A stretch of 64,000 nt of DNA, from contig NZ_JAMBOT010000004.1 of the NCBI RefSeq assembly GCF_023715725.1, positions 372,001 through 436,000 of the forward strand. The letters are read 5' to 3'. The translations under genes and the position numbers were made by a program. Numbering within the stretch: position 1 is the stretch's first letter; every line of letters starts with the position of its first letter. The DNA is from Paenibacillus pasadenensis (lineage in GTDB: Bacteria; Bacillota; Bacilli; Paenibacillales; Paenibacillaceae). Below, piece after piece: positions 1 through 8,626 of this stretch. Below the pieces are notes generated by a model. That model saw nothing but the letters and a program-made list of their open reading frames with translations. It was not told where the DNA came from and did no database searches.

Positions 1-270
1 AATTCCCGGCTGGCCATTCCCGGAATCAGCTTCGGCGGGAGCCGGCGCGCCGCCAGCCCATGCGGGCAGCTCCAGCAGCGCTTGATTCCAGGCGGGCCGC
101 TCCTCCGTGCCTGGAAGCGGTTCGTTAAAGCCAAGCAAGTCCAGAATGGCGTTGCGGGCAGCGCCGGCGTCGAGCAGCTCCAGCATCCCTTTATTCAAAG
201 CGCCGGCGACTAAGCGCTCGACAGCCTGGAGCGCCTCTTCGGCAGACGGCGCGGATCGATGCGTTGACAT
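1..270 (-). CDS. galT: Galactose-1-phosphate uridylyltransferase, N-terminal part (cut by window edge)
   Basis: The first 90 codons are visible, running off the left edge in frame. The ATG at 270 follows a GAAAGGAG ribosome binding site. The visible part (MSTHRSAPSAEEALQAVERL, then helical sequence ending LLDLLGFNEPLPGTEE-like) resembles the N-terminus of the Firmicute type II GalT, which exchanges UMP between UDP-glucose and galactose-1-phosphate in the Leloir pathway. It lies 87 bp behind galE and follows galK on the same strand, the usual gal operon order. The catalytic region is outside the window, so the call rests on the start and on context. Confidence 0.75.
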   Translation of the reverse strand, partial: MSTHRSAPSAEEALQAVERLVAGALNKGMLELLDAGAARNAILDLLGFNEPLPGTEERPAWNQALLELPAWAGGAPAPAEADSGNGQPGI

Positions 271-357
271 GGGGTACAGCTCCTTTCTCAAATCGGGCGC
301 AGGACGGGATCGCGGTGAGACCTCCTCCCGTTCCGGCGCAAAGTTATTCAGTCCGAA

Positions 358-1344
358 TTAGTCGTTATAACCTTCCGGACGGTCCAAATGCCACTTCCAG
401 GCCGAGCCGATAATGTTCTCCAGGTCGCTGCGGCGGGGATTCCAGCCCAGCTCCGTGCGGGCCTTCTCAGAGGAAGCGACAAGCACGGCAGGATCTCCCG
501 CACGGCGGTCTTCCATAACTACCGGGATTTCCCGGCCGGTCACGCGGCGGGCGATGTCGATGACCTGCTTAACGGAGAAGCCGAAGCCGTTGCCGAGATT
601 GTAAACCGCGCTGCCTTCACCGCGGCGCAGCCGCTCTACAGCCAGAATATGGGCGTCTGCAAGGTCGCTCACGTGAATGTAATCGCGCACGCAGCTGCCG
701 TCCTCAGTCGGATAATCTTCGCCAAACACCGAAATATGCGGGCGTTTGCCGAGCGCTGCCTGCAGCACTAGCGGCACCAGATGCGTTTCAGGGCTGTGAT
801 CCTCGCCGATCCGGCCGCTTTCATGGGCTCCGGCAGCGTTAAAGTAGCGCAGCGACACAAAGCGGAACTCATGCGCAACCTCGAACCAGCGGATCATTTT
901 CTCCATGGCAAGCTTCGTTTCGCCGTATGCGTTCGTCGGTTCGGTGCGGTCCGTTTCGCGAATTGGCACCTGCTCCGGTTCGCCGTATGTGGCAGCCGTA
1001 CTGGAGAAAACAATCCGCTTTACGTCGGCGCGGTTCATCGCTTCAAGAAGGCACAACGTGCCGTATACGTTGTTATGGTAGTACTTGCCGGGGAGCTTCA
1101 TGCTTTCGCCAACAAGCGAGTTAGCCGCAAAGTGGATCACCGAGTCAATCTTGTTCTCGCGGAAAACGCGGTCGAGCAGCTCCTCGTCGCGCAAATCCCC
1201 TTCATACAAGACGCCGCCGAGCAGCGCGGCGCGATGCCCCTGCTGCAGGTTGTCAACAACAACAACCTCTTCTCCCTTTTCCAAAAGCGCCGCAACTGCA
1301 TGAGAGCCGATGTAACCGGCTCCTCCTGTAACCAAAACTGCCAT
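358..1344 (-). CDS. galE: UDP-glucose 4-epimerase
   Basis: The 328-residue protein interconverts UDP-galactose and UDP-glucose. The N-terminal NAD-binding motif GGAGYIGSH is at residues 7-15. The extended-SDR catalytic set is visible: the SST stretch near 114-116 and YGETK with Tyr140 and Lys144. The RYFNAAGA and RDYIHVSDLA motifs typical of GalE follow. Length is normal for the family. It sits between galK and galT in a probable galKET operon read on the minus strand. Confidence 0.95.
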   Translation of the reverse strand: MAVLVTGGAGYIGSHAVAALLEKGEEVVVVDNLQQGHRAALLGGVLYEGDLRDEELLDRVFRENKIDSVIHFAANSLVGESMKLPGKYYHNNVYGTLCLLEAMNRADVKRIVFSSTAATYGEPEQVPIRETDRTEPTNAYGETKLAMEKMIRWFEVAHEFRFVSLRYFNAAGAHESGRIGEDHSPETHLVPLVLQAALGKRPHISVFGEDYPTEDGSCVRDYIHVSDLADAHILAVERLRRGEGSAVYNLGNGFGFSVKQVIDIARRVTGREIPVVMEDRRAGDPAVLVASSEKARTELGWNPRRSDLENIIGSAWKWHLDRPEGYND

Positions 1345-1463
1345 GTGCGTTCTCTCCTCTCCGAATCTCGTCTATGTCTGGCGAACCGCCTCTACGATCA
1401 TACGACATTACGCTGAAGCGGCCTACTGTCCGGGGAACTAGGCTTCAGGCGCTCCAAAGCCTG

Positions 1464-2654
1464 TTACGGCTGAGCGGGAGAGTCCAGGCGGGAAGCGCCG
1501 TCGCCAATGGAGCAGACGTAGAAGTCAGGCACAAGACCGGTTGCCTCCGTGTATTCCGCAGCAACCTGCTCGCGGAAGCGGTCTACGCTGTCTTTGTGGA
1601 CGAGCGATACGGTGCAGCCGCCAAAACCTGCGCCCGTCATGCGGGAGCCGAGAACGCCCGGCACCTTGCGTGCAGCCTCGACCATTGCGTCGAGCTCCTT
1701 GCCGGTTACCTCGTACAGATCGCGAAGCGAATCATGAGAAGCGTTCATCAGCTTGCCGAACGACTCCAGATCGCCTTTTTCCAAAACAGCTACCGATTGG
1801 AGCACGCGGTCGATCTCATCCACGACATGCAGCGCGCGGCGGCGAACCGTGTCGCTCTCGATGCGCTCGCACTCGGCATGGAACTGCTCCGGCGTCAGCT
1901 GGCCAAGCAGCGTCAGCTCCGGATAAGCCCCTTTAAGCTCCTGCACGGCCTGCTCGCACTCGGAGCGGCGCTCATTATATTTGGAATCAACCAGTCCGCG
2001 GCGCTTGTTGGTATTGCCGATAACAAGCACGTAGTCCTCCGATTGAAATGGAACATGGCGGTACTCAAGCGTATCGCACATCAGCAAAATCGCTTGATCC
2101 TTCTTGCCGTTTGCAACGGCGAACTGGTCCATAATGCCGCATTGAACGCCGTTGAATTCGTTCTCGGATTTTTGCGAAATGAGCGCCAGCTCCGTCCGGT
2201 CGACCGGGTGGCCGCCTTCGGAGAGAAGCGCGTACCCCGTCAGCACCTCGATGGAAGCGGAGGAGGACAAACCTGCGCCGTTCGGAATTTCTCCATGGTA
2301 GAGGAAATCGTACCCGGCCGCCGGGCCGCGGCCGCGGTTTTGCAGCTCCTTGACGACTCCCTTCGGATAGTTCATCCAGTCGTCTTCCTCACGGTATTCA
2401 ATCGAATCCAGAGAGACTTCGCCAAGCGTATTGGGAAAGTTTGTGGATGCCATTTTGAGCACACGGTCGCCGCGTGGACGAAGAAGAAGCGTCGTTCCAA
2501 ACGTCAGAGCCGCAGGGAATACGTAGCCGCCGTTGTAGTCGGTATGCTCGCCGATCAGATTAACCCGGCCTGGAGCCTGGTAATACCTGATTCCGTCGGC
2601 CTCTCCACCAAACAAAGTAAGGAACTGCTCCGTCAGCTGCTTCAGATCCGCCAT
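1464..2654 (-). CDS. galK: Galactokinase
   Basis: GHMP-family kinase phosphorylating galactose at C1, the first Leloir step. The signature GRVNLIGEHTDYNGGY is near the N-terminus, the ATP-binding loop GAGLSSSAS is in the middle, and the C-terminal GAGFGGCT motif is present. Two in-frame ATGs occur. The upstream one (2663) touches the AAAAGG ribosome binding site, while the one at 2654 lies 9 nt behind it, so 2654 (396 residues) is preferred. First gene of galK-galE-galT; the 119 bp gap to galE holds no other gene. Confidence 0.95.
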   Translation of the reverse strand: MADLKQLTEQFLTLFGGEADGIRYYQAPGRVNLIGEHTDYNGGYVFPAALTFGTTLLLRPRGDRVLKMASTNFPNTLGEVSLDSIEYREEDDWMNYPKGVVKELQNRGRGPAAGYDFLYHGEIPNGAGLSSSASIEVLTGYALLSEGGHPVDRTELALISQKSENEFNGVQCGIMDQFAVANGKKDQAILLMCDTLEYRHVPFQSEDYVLVIGNTNKRRGLVDSKYNERRSECEQAVQELKGAYPELTLLGQLTPEQFHAECERIESDTVRRRALHVVDEIDRVLQSVAVLEKGDLESFGKLMNASHDSLRDLYEVTGKELDAMVEAARKVPGVLGSRMTGAGFGGCTVSLVHKDSVDRFREQVAAEYTEATGLVPDFYVCSIGDGASRLDSPAQP

Positions 2655-2771
2655 GTTGATCATCCTTTTCTTCTATTATTTAAAAAGTCGCTGATACGCA
2701 TGCTGCTTGAGGATAAATCGGGCATGCCGTTACCCATCTGCAATCGGTTGCCAAACTTAAATTCTTTTTGC

Positions 2772-2806
2772 GAGTATAGTGCCAGTATACTCCGGGGTTA
2801 GCTAAC
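2772..2806. promoter_or_regulatory. Inverted repeats between galK and the divergent araC-type gene
   Basis: Two palindromes lie side by side in the 262 bp divergent intergenic region. GAGTATA-N7-TATACTC spans 2772-2792 and the perfect 10-mer GTTAGCTAAC spans 2797-2806. The right arm of the first contains TATACT in the galK direction, usable as a -10. They are candidates for an operator of the adjacent AraC regulator; no binding evidence exists in the sequence itself. Confidence 0.35.
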
Positions 2807-2916
2807 ACGGAATGGCATGATGTGAACTGTATATGGATATTTGTGACTTCTTCTATTCGGGGAAGCGAAAAATGGATACAATTTTACTAGAGGGAAAACG
2901 ATAAGGGGGTGAACCG

Positions 2917-3765
2917 TTGAAGGAGTTCTACTACCGCGTCGCGTTGAGCCCGGAAGCGGAGCACGGGGATGCCTATGACGTGCTTTACGCCGGCGAAAGC
3001 CAAACGAGGCCCGGCCATCGGCTCGGTCCAAGAGTGTTCGACTTTTATTTGCTGCATCATGTCCTGTCGGGCAAAGGGGAGTTCACAAGCCGAGGAGTTG
3101 TTCACCGGCTGGAGGCCGGGCAGTCGTTTCTGATCGAGCCGGAACAGCTCGTCGCCTATGCTTCCGATCCCGAGGAACCTTGGGCGTACCGCTGGATAGC
3201 CTTTCGGGGCCCGCTCGCCCGCGAGGCAGTGGCTGCTTTCGGCAGCAGCCTGCCGATTGCCGATACCGGGCGACACCGCCGTCCCGCCGCTGCGCTGCGC
3301 AGAGCGATGGACTATTTAAAGCAGCCTGCCGGCGCTCAGCTTGGCGCTGCCGGATGCCTGCAGCTGGTGCTGGCCGATATCGCCGCCTCAACCGCCGCAA
3401 GGAACGAGCCGGACCGGGACGGCGATGGCGACGAAGATAACGGATTGGTCAAAAGCCTGCTTCGCCTACTGGAAACCCAGTATGCGGAGCCGATAACGAT
3501 GGAAGGGCTGGCCGAATCGCTAGGCTACAGCCGGGCGTACTTGTCCCGCGTATTCAAACGGCAAACCGGCGTCTCGCCGGTGTCTTATCTGCTCCGCCTG
3601 CGCATCGACAAGGGACGGCTCATGCTGCGCGAGCATCGCAGCCTGACCGTGGAGCAGGTTGCATCCAGCATCGGCATTCAGGATGCTTTATATTTTTCCA
3701 GGCAGTTCCGGCGCTTCTACGGAGAATCCCCGAGCGAATACCGCGAAGCGGTATGGGGCGGATGA
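2917..3765 (+). CDS. AraC-family transcriptional regulator, probably of the gal operon
   Basis: 282 residues from a TTG start 8 nt behind an AAGGGGG ribosome binding site. The N-terminal half is an AraC-type cupin (HHVLSGKGEFTSRG, then LEAGQSFLIEPEQLVAYAS), expected to bind a sugar. The C-terminal ~100 residues form the double helix-turn-helix: MEGLAESLGYSRAYLSRVFK and the signature VASSIGIQDALYFSRQFRRF. It is divergent from galKET, so galactose or an alpha-galactoside is the natural inducer guess; that link is inference. Confidence 0.85.
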   Translation: MKEFYYRVALSPEAEHGDAYDVLYAGESQTRPGHRLGPRVFDFYLLHHVLSGKGEFTSRGVVHRLEAGQSFLIEPEQLVAYASDPEEPWAYRWIAFRGPLAREAVAAFGSSLPIADTGRHRRPAAALRRAMDYLKQPAGAQLGAAGCLQLVLADIAASTAARNEPDRDGDGDEDNGLVKSLLRLLETQYAEPITMEGLAESLGYSRAYLSRVFKRQTGVSPVSYLLRLRIDKGRLMLREHRSLTVEQVASSIGIQDALYFSRQFRRFYGESPSEYREAVWGG

Positions 3766-3832
3766 GGGCTTGTCCGGCTATCAGCACAGCAAAAGGCCCC
3801 TCACCGTACCGGTAGAGGAGCTTATGCTTGCT

Positions 3833-4264
3833 TTAGCCACGCCGAGATGCTTGCAGGCGCAGAGAGGCACCGCTCCGAACGGTGTATTCCGTCGTTCCTC
3901 TCTGAATGTACACGGACTGCACCAGTCGCGGATTTAAGGTTGGCGTGAATATTTCCAATTTATACAGTACCTCAGTCGGAACGTTGACGTTAAGCGCAGT
4001 GACGGCGTTGTTGTCAAAACTGTTGTAAGCGGCATTGGGATTTCCTCCACCGGGATTTCCGTACGTCAACCATGCGATGTAACCCTGTGCATTTCTCATT
4101 GGATTCCCGTTTGTATCCACCCACCGGACAATAAGTCCCGCTGCATTTTCGCTTTGCCCGTCCTGCGGGCCGCAGCGGGTTGGCCGCCAGCTGCATTTGC
4201 AGGCACGGAGGCAACAGCATTTGCCGCAACAGCCGTAAGCGCGGTATCTCGGATTCTCATGCAT
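3833..4264 (-). CDS. Hypothetical protein with Cys-rich N-terminus
   Basis: 143 residues, not recognised. The start at 4264 follows GGGAAGGGAGAAG. Residues 1-32 are dense in Cys (GCCGKCCCLRACKC and a further Cys) and Arg. The remaining ~105 residues look like a beta-rich domain (GLIVRWVDTNGNPMRNAQG, then NVNVPTEVLYKLEIF). No signal peptide or membrane helix is evident. Its upstream ~75 bp is duplicated in front of the even more Cys-rich gene at 4453-4557. A spore-coat or surface role is possible for such small Cys-rich Firmicute proteins but not shown. Confidence 0.6.
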   Translation of the reverse strand: MHENPRYRAYGCCGKCCCLRACKCSWRPTRCGPQDGQSENAAGLIVRWVDTNGNPMRNAQGYIAWLTYGNPGGGNPNAAYNSFDNNAVTALNVNVPTEVLYKLEIFTPTLNPRLVQSVYIQRGTTEYTVRSGASLRLQASRRG

Positions 4265-4636
4265 GCAGCTCTTCTCCCTTCCCTCTCTTCTCTACTACTC
4301 ATATGAAAGTGAGAGACTGCCTGACAGAGATAGGTGCCCAATTGTCAGAAAACAGGTAAGAGCCCCTCTTTTTTATTGAGAGAGGCCCTTCTTGTCCCAT
4401 AGTTCCGCCGGCTTGCGGCCGACGAGCGGATTAAAATTGAATTACACCTCTACTACCTGCAGCGGCAAGGCGTCCAGCAGCGGCATGGCACCCAGCAGCA
4501 TCGCCACGGGCACCAGCACCAGCACCAGCAGCAGCAATTTCTGCAATAACCGTTCATAGCGGATATTCTCCCTTGCTTTCTTTTCTACTACTATATGAAA
4601 GCGAGAGCATGACGGACAGAGATAATAACCTAGCAC
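4265..4636 (-). repeat. Duplicated leader in front of two Cys-rich genes
   Basis: On the minus strand, about 75 bp just upstream of each Cys-rich gene (4265-4340 and 4558-4636) are clearly related. Both contain TATCTCTGTC, then CTTTCATAT, then GTAGTAGA, then a GGGAGAA-type ribosome binding site. The CATATAGTA in the second copy fits the CATA-N3-TA shape of a sigma-K -10, and the first copy is one base longer there. No convincing -35 was found, so promoter class is a guess; the duplication itself is plain. Confidence 0.5.
4453..4557 (-). CDS. 34-residue Cys/Trp-rich miniprotein
   Basis: A very short reading frame starting ATG at 4557, 8 nt behind AAGGGAGAA. The 34-residue product has 13 Cys and 6 Trp, largely as alternating Cys-Trp pairs (CCCWCWCWCPWRCCW is residues 8-22). 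It shares its upstream leader with the Cys-rich gene at 3833-4264, which argues that it is expressed. Function unknown. Metal binding, disulphide-linked coat material or a peptide product are all open. The DNA is a repetitive GCTGGT-like tract, so chance composition must be considered. Confidence 0.45.
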   Translation of the reverse strand: MNGYCRNCCCWCWCWCPWRCCWVPCRCWTPCRCR

Positions 4637-4691
4637 TCGTGAATATTGAATAGATTTACCTTATGCTCTTACACTGCATCTTCCAGGGAAA

Positions 4692-5777
4692 TTAGGCCCA
4701 ATTAAGCTGTAAAAGCGCCTGCCGCGCGCCCGTCTCTGCCCCTGTTGAGCTGAACATGCGCTCCGGGAACTGTCCGCGCACCGCCTCGGCGGCGCCTGAC
4801 AGCTGCCGCTCCAGCTCCGGCTGCCGGTCCTCCGGCACGCCGGCCTCGTTCAAATGCAGCCGCAGCTGGTCCAGCAGCTCCGCAACAATAACCGGCCAAG
4901 CCGACTCCCCGCCGTCGTCCACCTGTACAGCGGCTCCAATCGCCGCAGCGGGCACAGCCAAGGCAAATACGCCCTGCGCGCCGCTTTTGGCGACGATTCC
5001 GCGCTGCAGCAGCACGGTTGCAAGCCTCCCCTCACCCTCGACCATTTCCGGCCAAGCCTGCATCGCAGCGGCTATTCGGGAAGCTGCGGATAACGGGCCT
5101 GCAGCCTCTGCCGCCGGAGAAACATCCCCCAGTTTGGCATAAGCTAACGCCAGCCGTGAGAGCGGCATACGGAATACCGGCAGCCCGCAGCCGTCTATCG
5201 CCCGGCCGATGGAGCTCTGCTCCATGCCCGTATAGGCAGCGACAGATTCCAGCAGCTTAGCCTGCAGCGGATGTCCAGAATCGGTATAGCCCTCCATGGG
5301 CCAACCCATCATGCGGCAGTATGCAAGCAGACCGATATGTTTGCCGGAACAGGTATGATATAGCTTGCGGGGACCAAAACCGGAACGCATGGCATAATCC
5401 CGCTCTATTGGCCCTAAAGGAAGATCGTCGCCAAAGGCAAGCTGCTCTTCCCGAACGCCGGTTAGCTCCAGCATGCGCTCCAGCAGCTCGATATGCTCCG
5501 GGCCTCCCCGATGAGAGGCGGACATCAGCGCAATGGACGCTTCCGGCAGACCGTAATGCTCCATTAATCCGGCCGTTATGCCCGCCGCAGCCTGAATCGG
5601 CTTTGCTGTTGAACGCATAAATACCATGGCCTCAGAATCCCCCGCCGCAGCCAATGGACGTTCCGGTTGTCGAGCGGACACGATTGCGGCAAAACCGGTA
5701 TGCAGATTTTCCGTCCATTGTCCTCTAGTCGTGCCCGATAACGGTACGCCAGGGAAACGTTGCTGAATAGATTCCAT
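4692..5777 (-). CDS. L-asparaginase II family protein
   Basis: About 361 residues of the Rhizobium-type asparaginase II family, expected to hydrolyse L-asparagine to aspartate and ammonia in the cytoplasm. Recognisable blocks are MRSTAKPIQ near the N-terminus, SASHRGGPEH, the HTCSGKHIGLLAYC block and IDGCGLPVFRMPLS. The start is uncertain. ATG 5777 lies 13 nt behind GGAAAGG, TTG 5786 lies 4 nt behind it, and ATG 5804 has no usable site. The gene stands alone on the minus strand. Confidence 0.85.
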   Translation of the reverse strand: MESIQQRFPGVPLSGTTRGQWTENLHTGFAAIVSARQPERPLAAAGDSEAMVFMRSTAKPIQAAAGITAGLMEHYGLPEASIALMSASHRGGPEHIELLERMLELTGVREEQLAFGDDLPLGPIERDYAMRSGFGPRKLYHTCSGKHIGLLAYCRMMGWPMEGYTDSGHPLQAKLLESVAAYTGMEQSSIGRAIDGCGLPVFRMPLSRLALAYAKLGDVSPAAEAAGPLSAASRIAAAMQAWPEMVEGEGRLATVLLQRGIVAKSGAQGVFALAVPAAAIGAAVQVDDGGESAWPVIVAELLDQLRLHLNEAGVPEDRQPELERQLSGAAEAVRGQFPERMFSSTGAETGARQALLQLNWA

Positions 5778-5977
5778 AGTCGGCAAGCATCCTTTCCATT
5801 TCATTTCCTATATATAATTGACTTTACGCAAAAAAATTAGGGCGCCAGTTAGGCCTGGCAGCGATCAGCAATCCATTATAACAGCCGGAAGCCCGCCTTC
5901 ACCACTCGTCCGTTTCGTTTCAAGCCTGCCCAATGCGTTTATAAATCATCAACAACGACTAAAGGAGATGAACGGTT

Positions 5978-6463
5978 ATGGCAAACGAAACAGCAGTTAA
6001 AGGCGGCAACATGGCAAAAGGTATTCTGATCGGTGGAGCGATCGGCGCGGCGGCGGCTCTGCTCTTCGCCCCGAAAACCGGCAAGGAGTTCCGCTCCGAC
6101 ATTGCCCGCAAGTCGTCCGATGCGGCGGATTACGCGAAGCGCCAAGGCGCGCTGCTCGCTGAGCAGGCTAAGTCAACCGCTGCGGTATGCAGCGACAAAG
6201 CGTCGGCTATCGGCTCCAAAGTTCAAGAGCTGGCGATTAAAGCCAAGGATGCAGCGATGATTCATCAGGAAGGCGTTAAGGAAACTGCGGCGACCGCGAT
6301 GGCTGAAACGAAGGAAGCAATCAATGAAGTGAAGGATCATGCGCGGCAGGTCACCTCCGAAGCGGGCCGCCATATGGACAATATTAAAAAGGAAGCCGAC
6401 AACAACCGCGAGGAAGCGATGAGAACGACCAACTCCATGAACGGCAGCACCTACTCCAATTAA
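5978..6463 (+). CDS. YtxH-domain general stress protein
   Basis: 161 residues, start 5978 behind AAAGGAGATGAACGGTT. Residues ~12-45 form the YtxH block: Gly/Ala-rich helix KGILIGGAIGAAAALLFAPK followed by TGKEFRSD. The rest is a long charged helix rich in Ala, Lys and Glu with likely coiled-coil character. Family members are small membrane-anchored proteins often induced by stress. Followed after 12 bp by 6476-6676, so probably co-transcribed. A weak GTTTCA-N14-GTTTAT lies upstream. Confidence 0.85.
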   Translation: MANETAVKGGNMAKGILIGGAIGAAAALLFAPKTGKEFRSDIARKSSDAADYAKRQGALLAEQAKSTAAVCSDKASAIGSKVQELAIKAKDAAMIHQEGVKETAATAMAETKEAINEVKDHARQVTSEAGRHMDNIKKEADNNREEAMRTTNSMNGSTYSN

Positions 6464-6475
6464 GGGGATGAGAAA

Positions 6476-6676
6476 ATGAGCGGCCGCGACCTGGAAGCCT
6501 TCCCGATGCGCGACGGACAAGCCGGCACCCCTCACCGGGATGTCAGCAAAGCGAATAACGGCTCTATGGTTCAAGACGAGCAAGATATGAAAAGGCTCGG
6601 CAAGGATATGGAGCGCGTCCGGACCAATGCCGAGCTGGAAAAGGACGGGCTTGTGCCCGATCCGATTCAGGAATAA
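6476..6676 (+). CDS. Small hydrophilic hypothetical protein
   Basis: 66 residues, ATG at 6476 behind AAGGGGATGAGAAA. Charged and probably disordered (DEQDMKRLGKDMERVRTN in the middle). No recognised domain. It lies 12 bp after the ytxH-type gene and before a strong hairpin, so it is most likely the second gene of that stress-type operon. Confidence 0.6.
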   Translation: MSGRDLEAFPMRDGQAGTPHRDVSKANNGSMVQDEQDMKRLGKDMERVRTNAELEKDGLVPDPIQE

Positions 6677-6745
6677 GCGGCATTCGGGAACTGCCGAAGC
6701 TCCGATGCGGTGTCATCCTTCATGATGGACTGATTCAACTCAAAC

Positions 6746-6787
6746 GGAAGCCCCGCCTGCATCCTTCTGGATGCAGGCGGGGCTTCC
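6746..6787 (+). terminator. Perfect 19-bp hairpin
   Basis: GGAAGCCCCGCCTGCATCC pairs perfectly with its complement around a TTCT loop. It lies 70 bp after the 66-residue gene. No clear T-run follows, so termination may be by structure alone. Confidence 0.6.
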
Positions 6788-6873
6788 TCCCGCTTGCCGC
6801 TAGGTCCGAAAACCATTTCGCATATCGCATAGGAACGCTGCGGCTTGGGTCATATTAACATCGGGAGCTGATA

Positions 6874-8103
6874 ATGATGGACCACCATACCGGCAAGCTT
6901 TACTGGCCGCTGACAATGACCCATGTAGAAAAATATCCTGTCCTGAGCGGAAAAGAAAAGGTTCAGGTAGCGATTATCGGCGGAGGCATGTCGGGCATTT
7001 GCTGCGGCCTTGTGCTGGCGCGCAGCGGCATCTCCGCCTGCGTCATTGAACGCGAGCAGGTCGCCGGAGCGAGCACCTCGGCTAATACAGGCTTGCTGCA
7101 GTTTTCGAATGACGTCATGTTAAGCGAGCTAGCCGGACAGATCGGGCGCAAGGATGCCGTCCGTTTCTATCAAGCTTGCGTGCATGCCGTAGAGCAGCTG
7201 GCAATCGTAGCTGCCTCGCTTCCCGGGGGAACCGCATTCCGCAGGCAGCGAAGCCTGTACTACGCCAGCTCGGAGCAGGACCTTCCCAAGCTGCGCGCTG
7301 AATACGACATGCTTCACAGCAACGGATTTGCCGTGGACTGGTGGGGCCCGGACGATATCGCGTCCCGCTTTCCGTTCCGTAAGCCCGGCGCCATTGTCAC
7401 AAGCGGAGATGCCGATGTGAATCCATTTCATTTTGTACAGTCGATGGCTCGCGCCGGTGCTGCGGAAGGGCTGCTGATTCGCGAGCATACCGATATCGTC
7501 AGCCATACGGCAACTAACACTGGCATTCATCGGCTGGAGTCGGCCGACGGCTCCTCAATTGAGGCGGAGCATGTTATTTACGCGGTCGGATATGAACCGG
7601 AAGAGCTGCGCGGACAGCTGGTCAAGGCATCCATCAACCGCTCCTTTGCGGGAGTGACCCGCGTCCAGCAGTCGCTCTCCCCTTGGCATCAGCAGATGAT
7701 GATTTGGGAAACGGCCCGTCCTTATCTTTATATGAGGACAACGATCGACGGGCGGATTGTCATTGGCGGGCTAGACGAGGAAAATCCAAATCCGGTTCAA
7801 GGAGAGAATGCCCGCCACAAACGGATTCGCCAGCTTTCGGAGCAGCTCTCTAACCTGTTTCCTATGCTCGACTCCGAGCTGGAATACGAATGGAGCGCCG
7901 CATTTGGCGAATCGCGCGACAATCTTCCGTTTATCGGGCGCGATCCATCCCAAACCAACGTGTATTACTGCCTTGGCTACGGAGGCAACGGGACGGTATA
8001 CAGCATGATGGCCGCCCATATGCTGAGGGATCTCATTCGAGGCGAATCCCATCCGTTGGAGGAGATTGTCGGGTTGACGCGTCCTACGCTGGCTAATGTT
8101 TGA
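6874..8103 (+). CDS. FAD-dependent amino acid oxidoreductase (DAO family)
   Basis: 409 residues. The Rossmann FAD-binding motif VAIIGGGMSGICCGLVLARS is near residues 28-50, followed by an ERE acidic turn and GASTSANTGLLQFSND, the DAO-type substrate-side segment. The C-terminal FAD block (ESRDNLPFIGRDPSQTNVYY, CLGYGGNGTVYSMMAA) is intact. The family oxidises glycine, sarcosine or D-amino acids; the substrate cannot be read from sequence. Single-gene unit: hairpins lie on both sides. Confidence 0.85.
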   Translation: MMDHHTGKLYWPLTMTHVEKYPVLSGKEKVQVAIIGGGMSGICCGLVLARSGISACVIEREQVAGASTSANTGLLQFSNDVMLSELAGQIGRKDAVRFYQACVHAVEQLAIVAASLPGGTAFRRQRSLYYASSEQDLPKLRAEYDMLHSNGFAVDWWGPDDIASRFPFRKPGAIVTSGDADVNPFHFVQSMARAGAAEGLLIREHTDIVSHTATNTGIHRLESADGSSIEAEHVIYAVGYEPEELRGQLVKASINRSFAGVTRVQQSLSPWHQQMMIWETARPYLYMRTTIDGRIVIGGLDEENPNPVQGENARHKRIRQLSEQLSNLFPMLDSELEYEWSAAFGESRDNLPFIGRDPSQTNVYYCLGYGGNGTVYSMMAAHMLRDLIRGESHPLEEIVGLTRPTLANV

Positions 8104-8114
8104 AAAAGCAGATA

Positions 8115-8158
8115 AACCCGCAGCCCCGTTTCAGCGAAACGGTTGGCAGCGGGTTTTT
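8115..8158 (+). terminator. Rho-independent terminator after the FAD oxidoreductase
   Basis: AACCCGC...GCGGGTT outer stem enclosing CCGTTTC-AGC-GAAACGG, followed by TTTTT. It lies 11 bp behind the stop codon. Confidence 0.8.
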
Positions 8159-8168
8159 GCGTTAAAGA

Positions 8169-8510
8169 TCAGCCCTCCATGCCGCGGTCTGCCGCTTGTC
8201 TCGCCGAAACAGTAGGCCTAACCTGCTCATGCGGCGAGGTTTTTCGGATAAAAAAGGCCAGCACCAGCGCAATCGCCGAAATACAAGTTGCTACCACAAA
8301 GGCGGTGTTAATGCCGTGAATGGTGGATTCCATCGCAATATAAGCGACGGCCTCCTTATTGGCCGCCGCATCCTGCGGGTTGATGCCCGCCGCCTGAATC
8401 ATGTCAGCGGCCTGCTGCTTAGCGCGGCTGCTCATAATGGAAACGAGAAGCGCCGTACCGAGCGCGCCGCCAACCGTTCTCAGCGTATTGGACATCGCCG
8501 TGCCGTATAG
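8169..8510 (-). pseudogene. C-terminal remnant of a DHA2-type MFS drug exporter
   Basis: Only about the last 113 residues of an EmrB/QacA-like exporter remain: GTAMSNTLRTVGGALGTALL, a hydrophilic loop, and the last helix FVVATCISAIALVLAFFIRK. Complete members have about 480 residues and 14 helices. The reading frame continues upstream only into unrelated sequence that includes the terminator at 8563-8595, so the 5' three quarters are gone. Confidence 0.75.
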
Positions 8511-8562
8511 AACGGTCAAATGGAAATCGATGTGCAGCGGCTCGCACGGCTCGGTCAAAATT

Positions 8563-8595
8563 AAAAAACCGCGCTCCCATGGGAAGGCGGTTTTT
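8563..8595 (-). terminator. Terminator of the YflT-type gene
   Basis: On the minus strand GAAAAACCGCC...GCGGTTTTTT forms a stem with a T-run. It lies ~30 bp behind the stop of the gene at 8627-9169, and the symmetric A/T tails could make it bidirectional. Confidence 0.75.
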
Positions 8596-8626
8596 CGGGC
8601 TTCATATAGACGCGGCAGCAATAGCC

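Noticed and set aside
1374-2801. 475-codon plus-strand frame opposite galK
   Set aside because: It is the antisense shadow of a GC-rich gene; galK has all family motifs and a ribosome binding site, the shadow has neither.
4096-4341. Alternative frame at the Cys-rich genes (and its relative at 4442-4636)
   Set aside because: The two frames resemble each other only because the leader DNA is duplicated; they lack ribosome binding sites and the second half is low-complexity Leu/Val.
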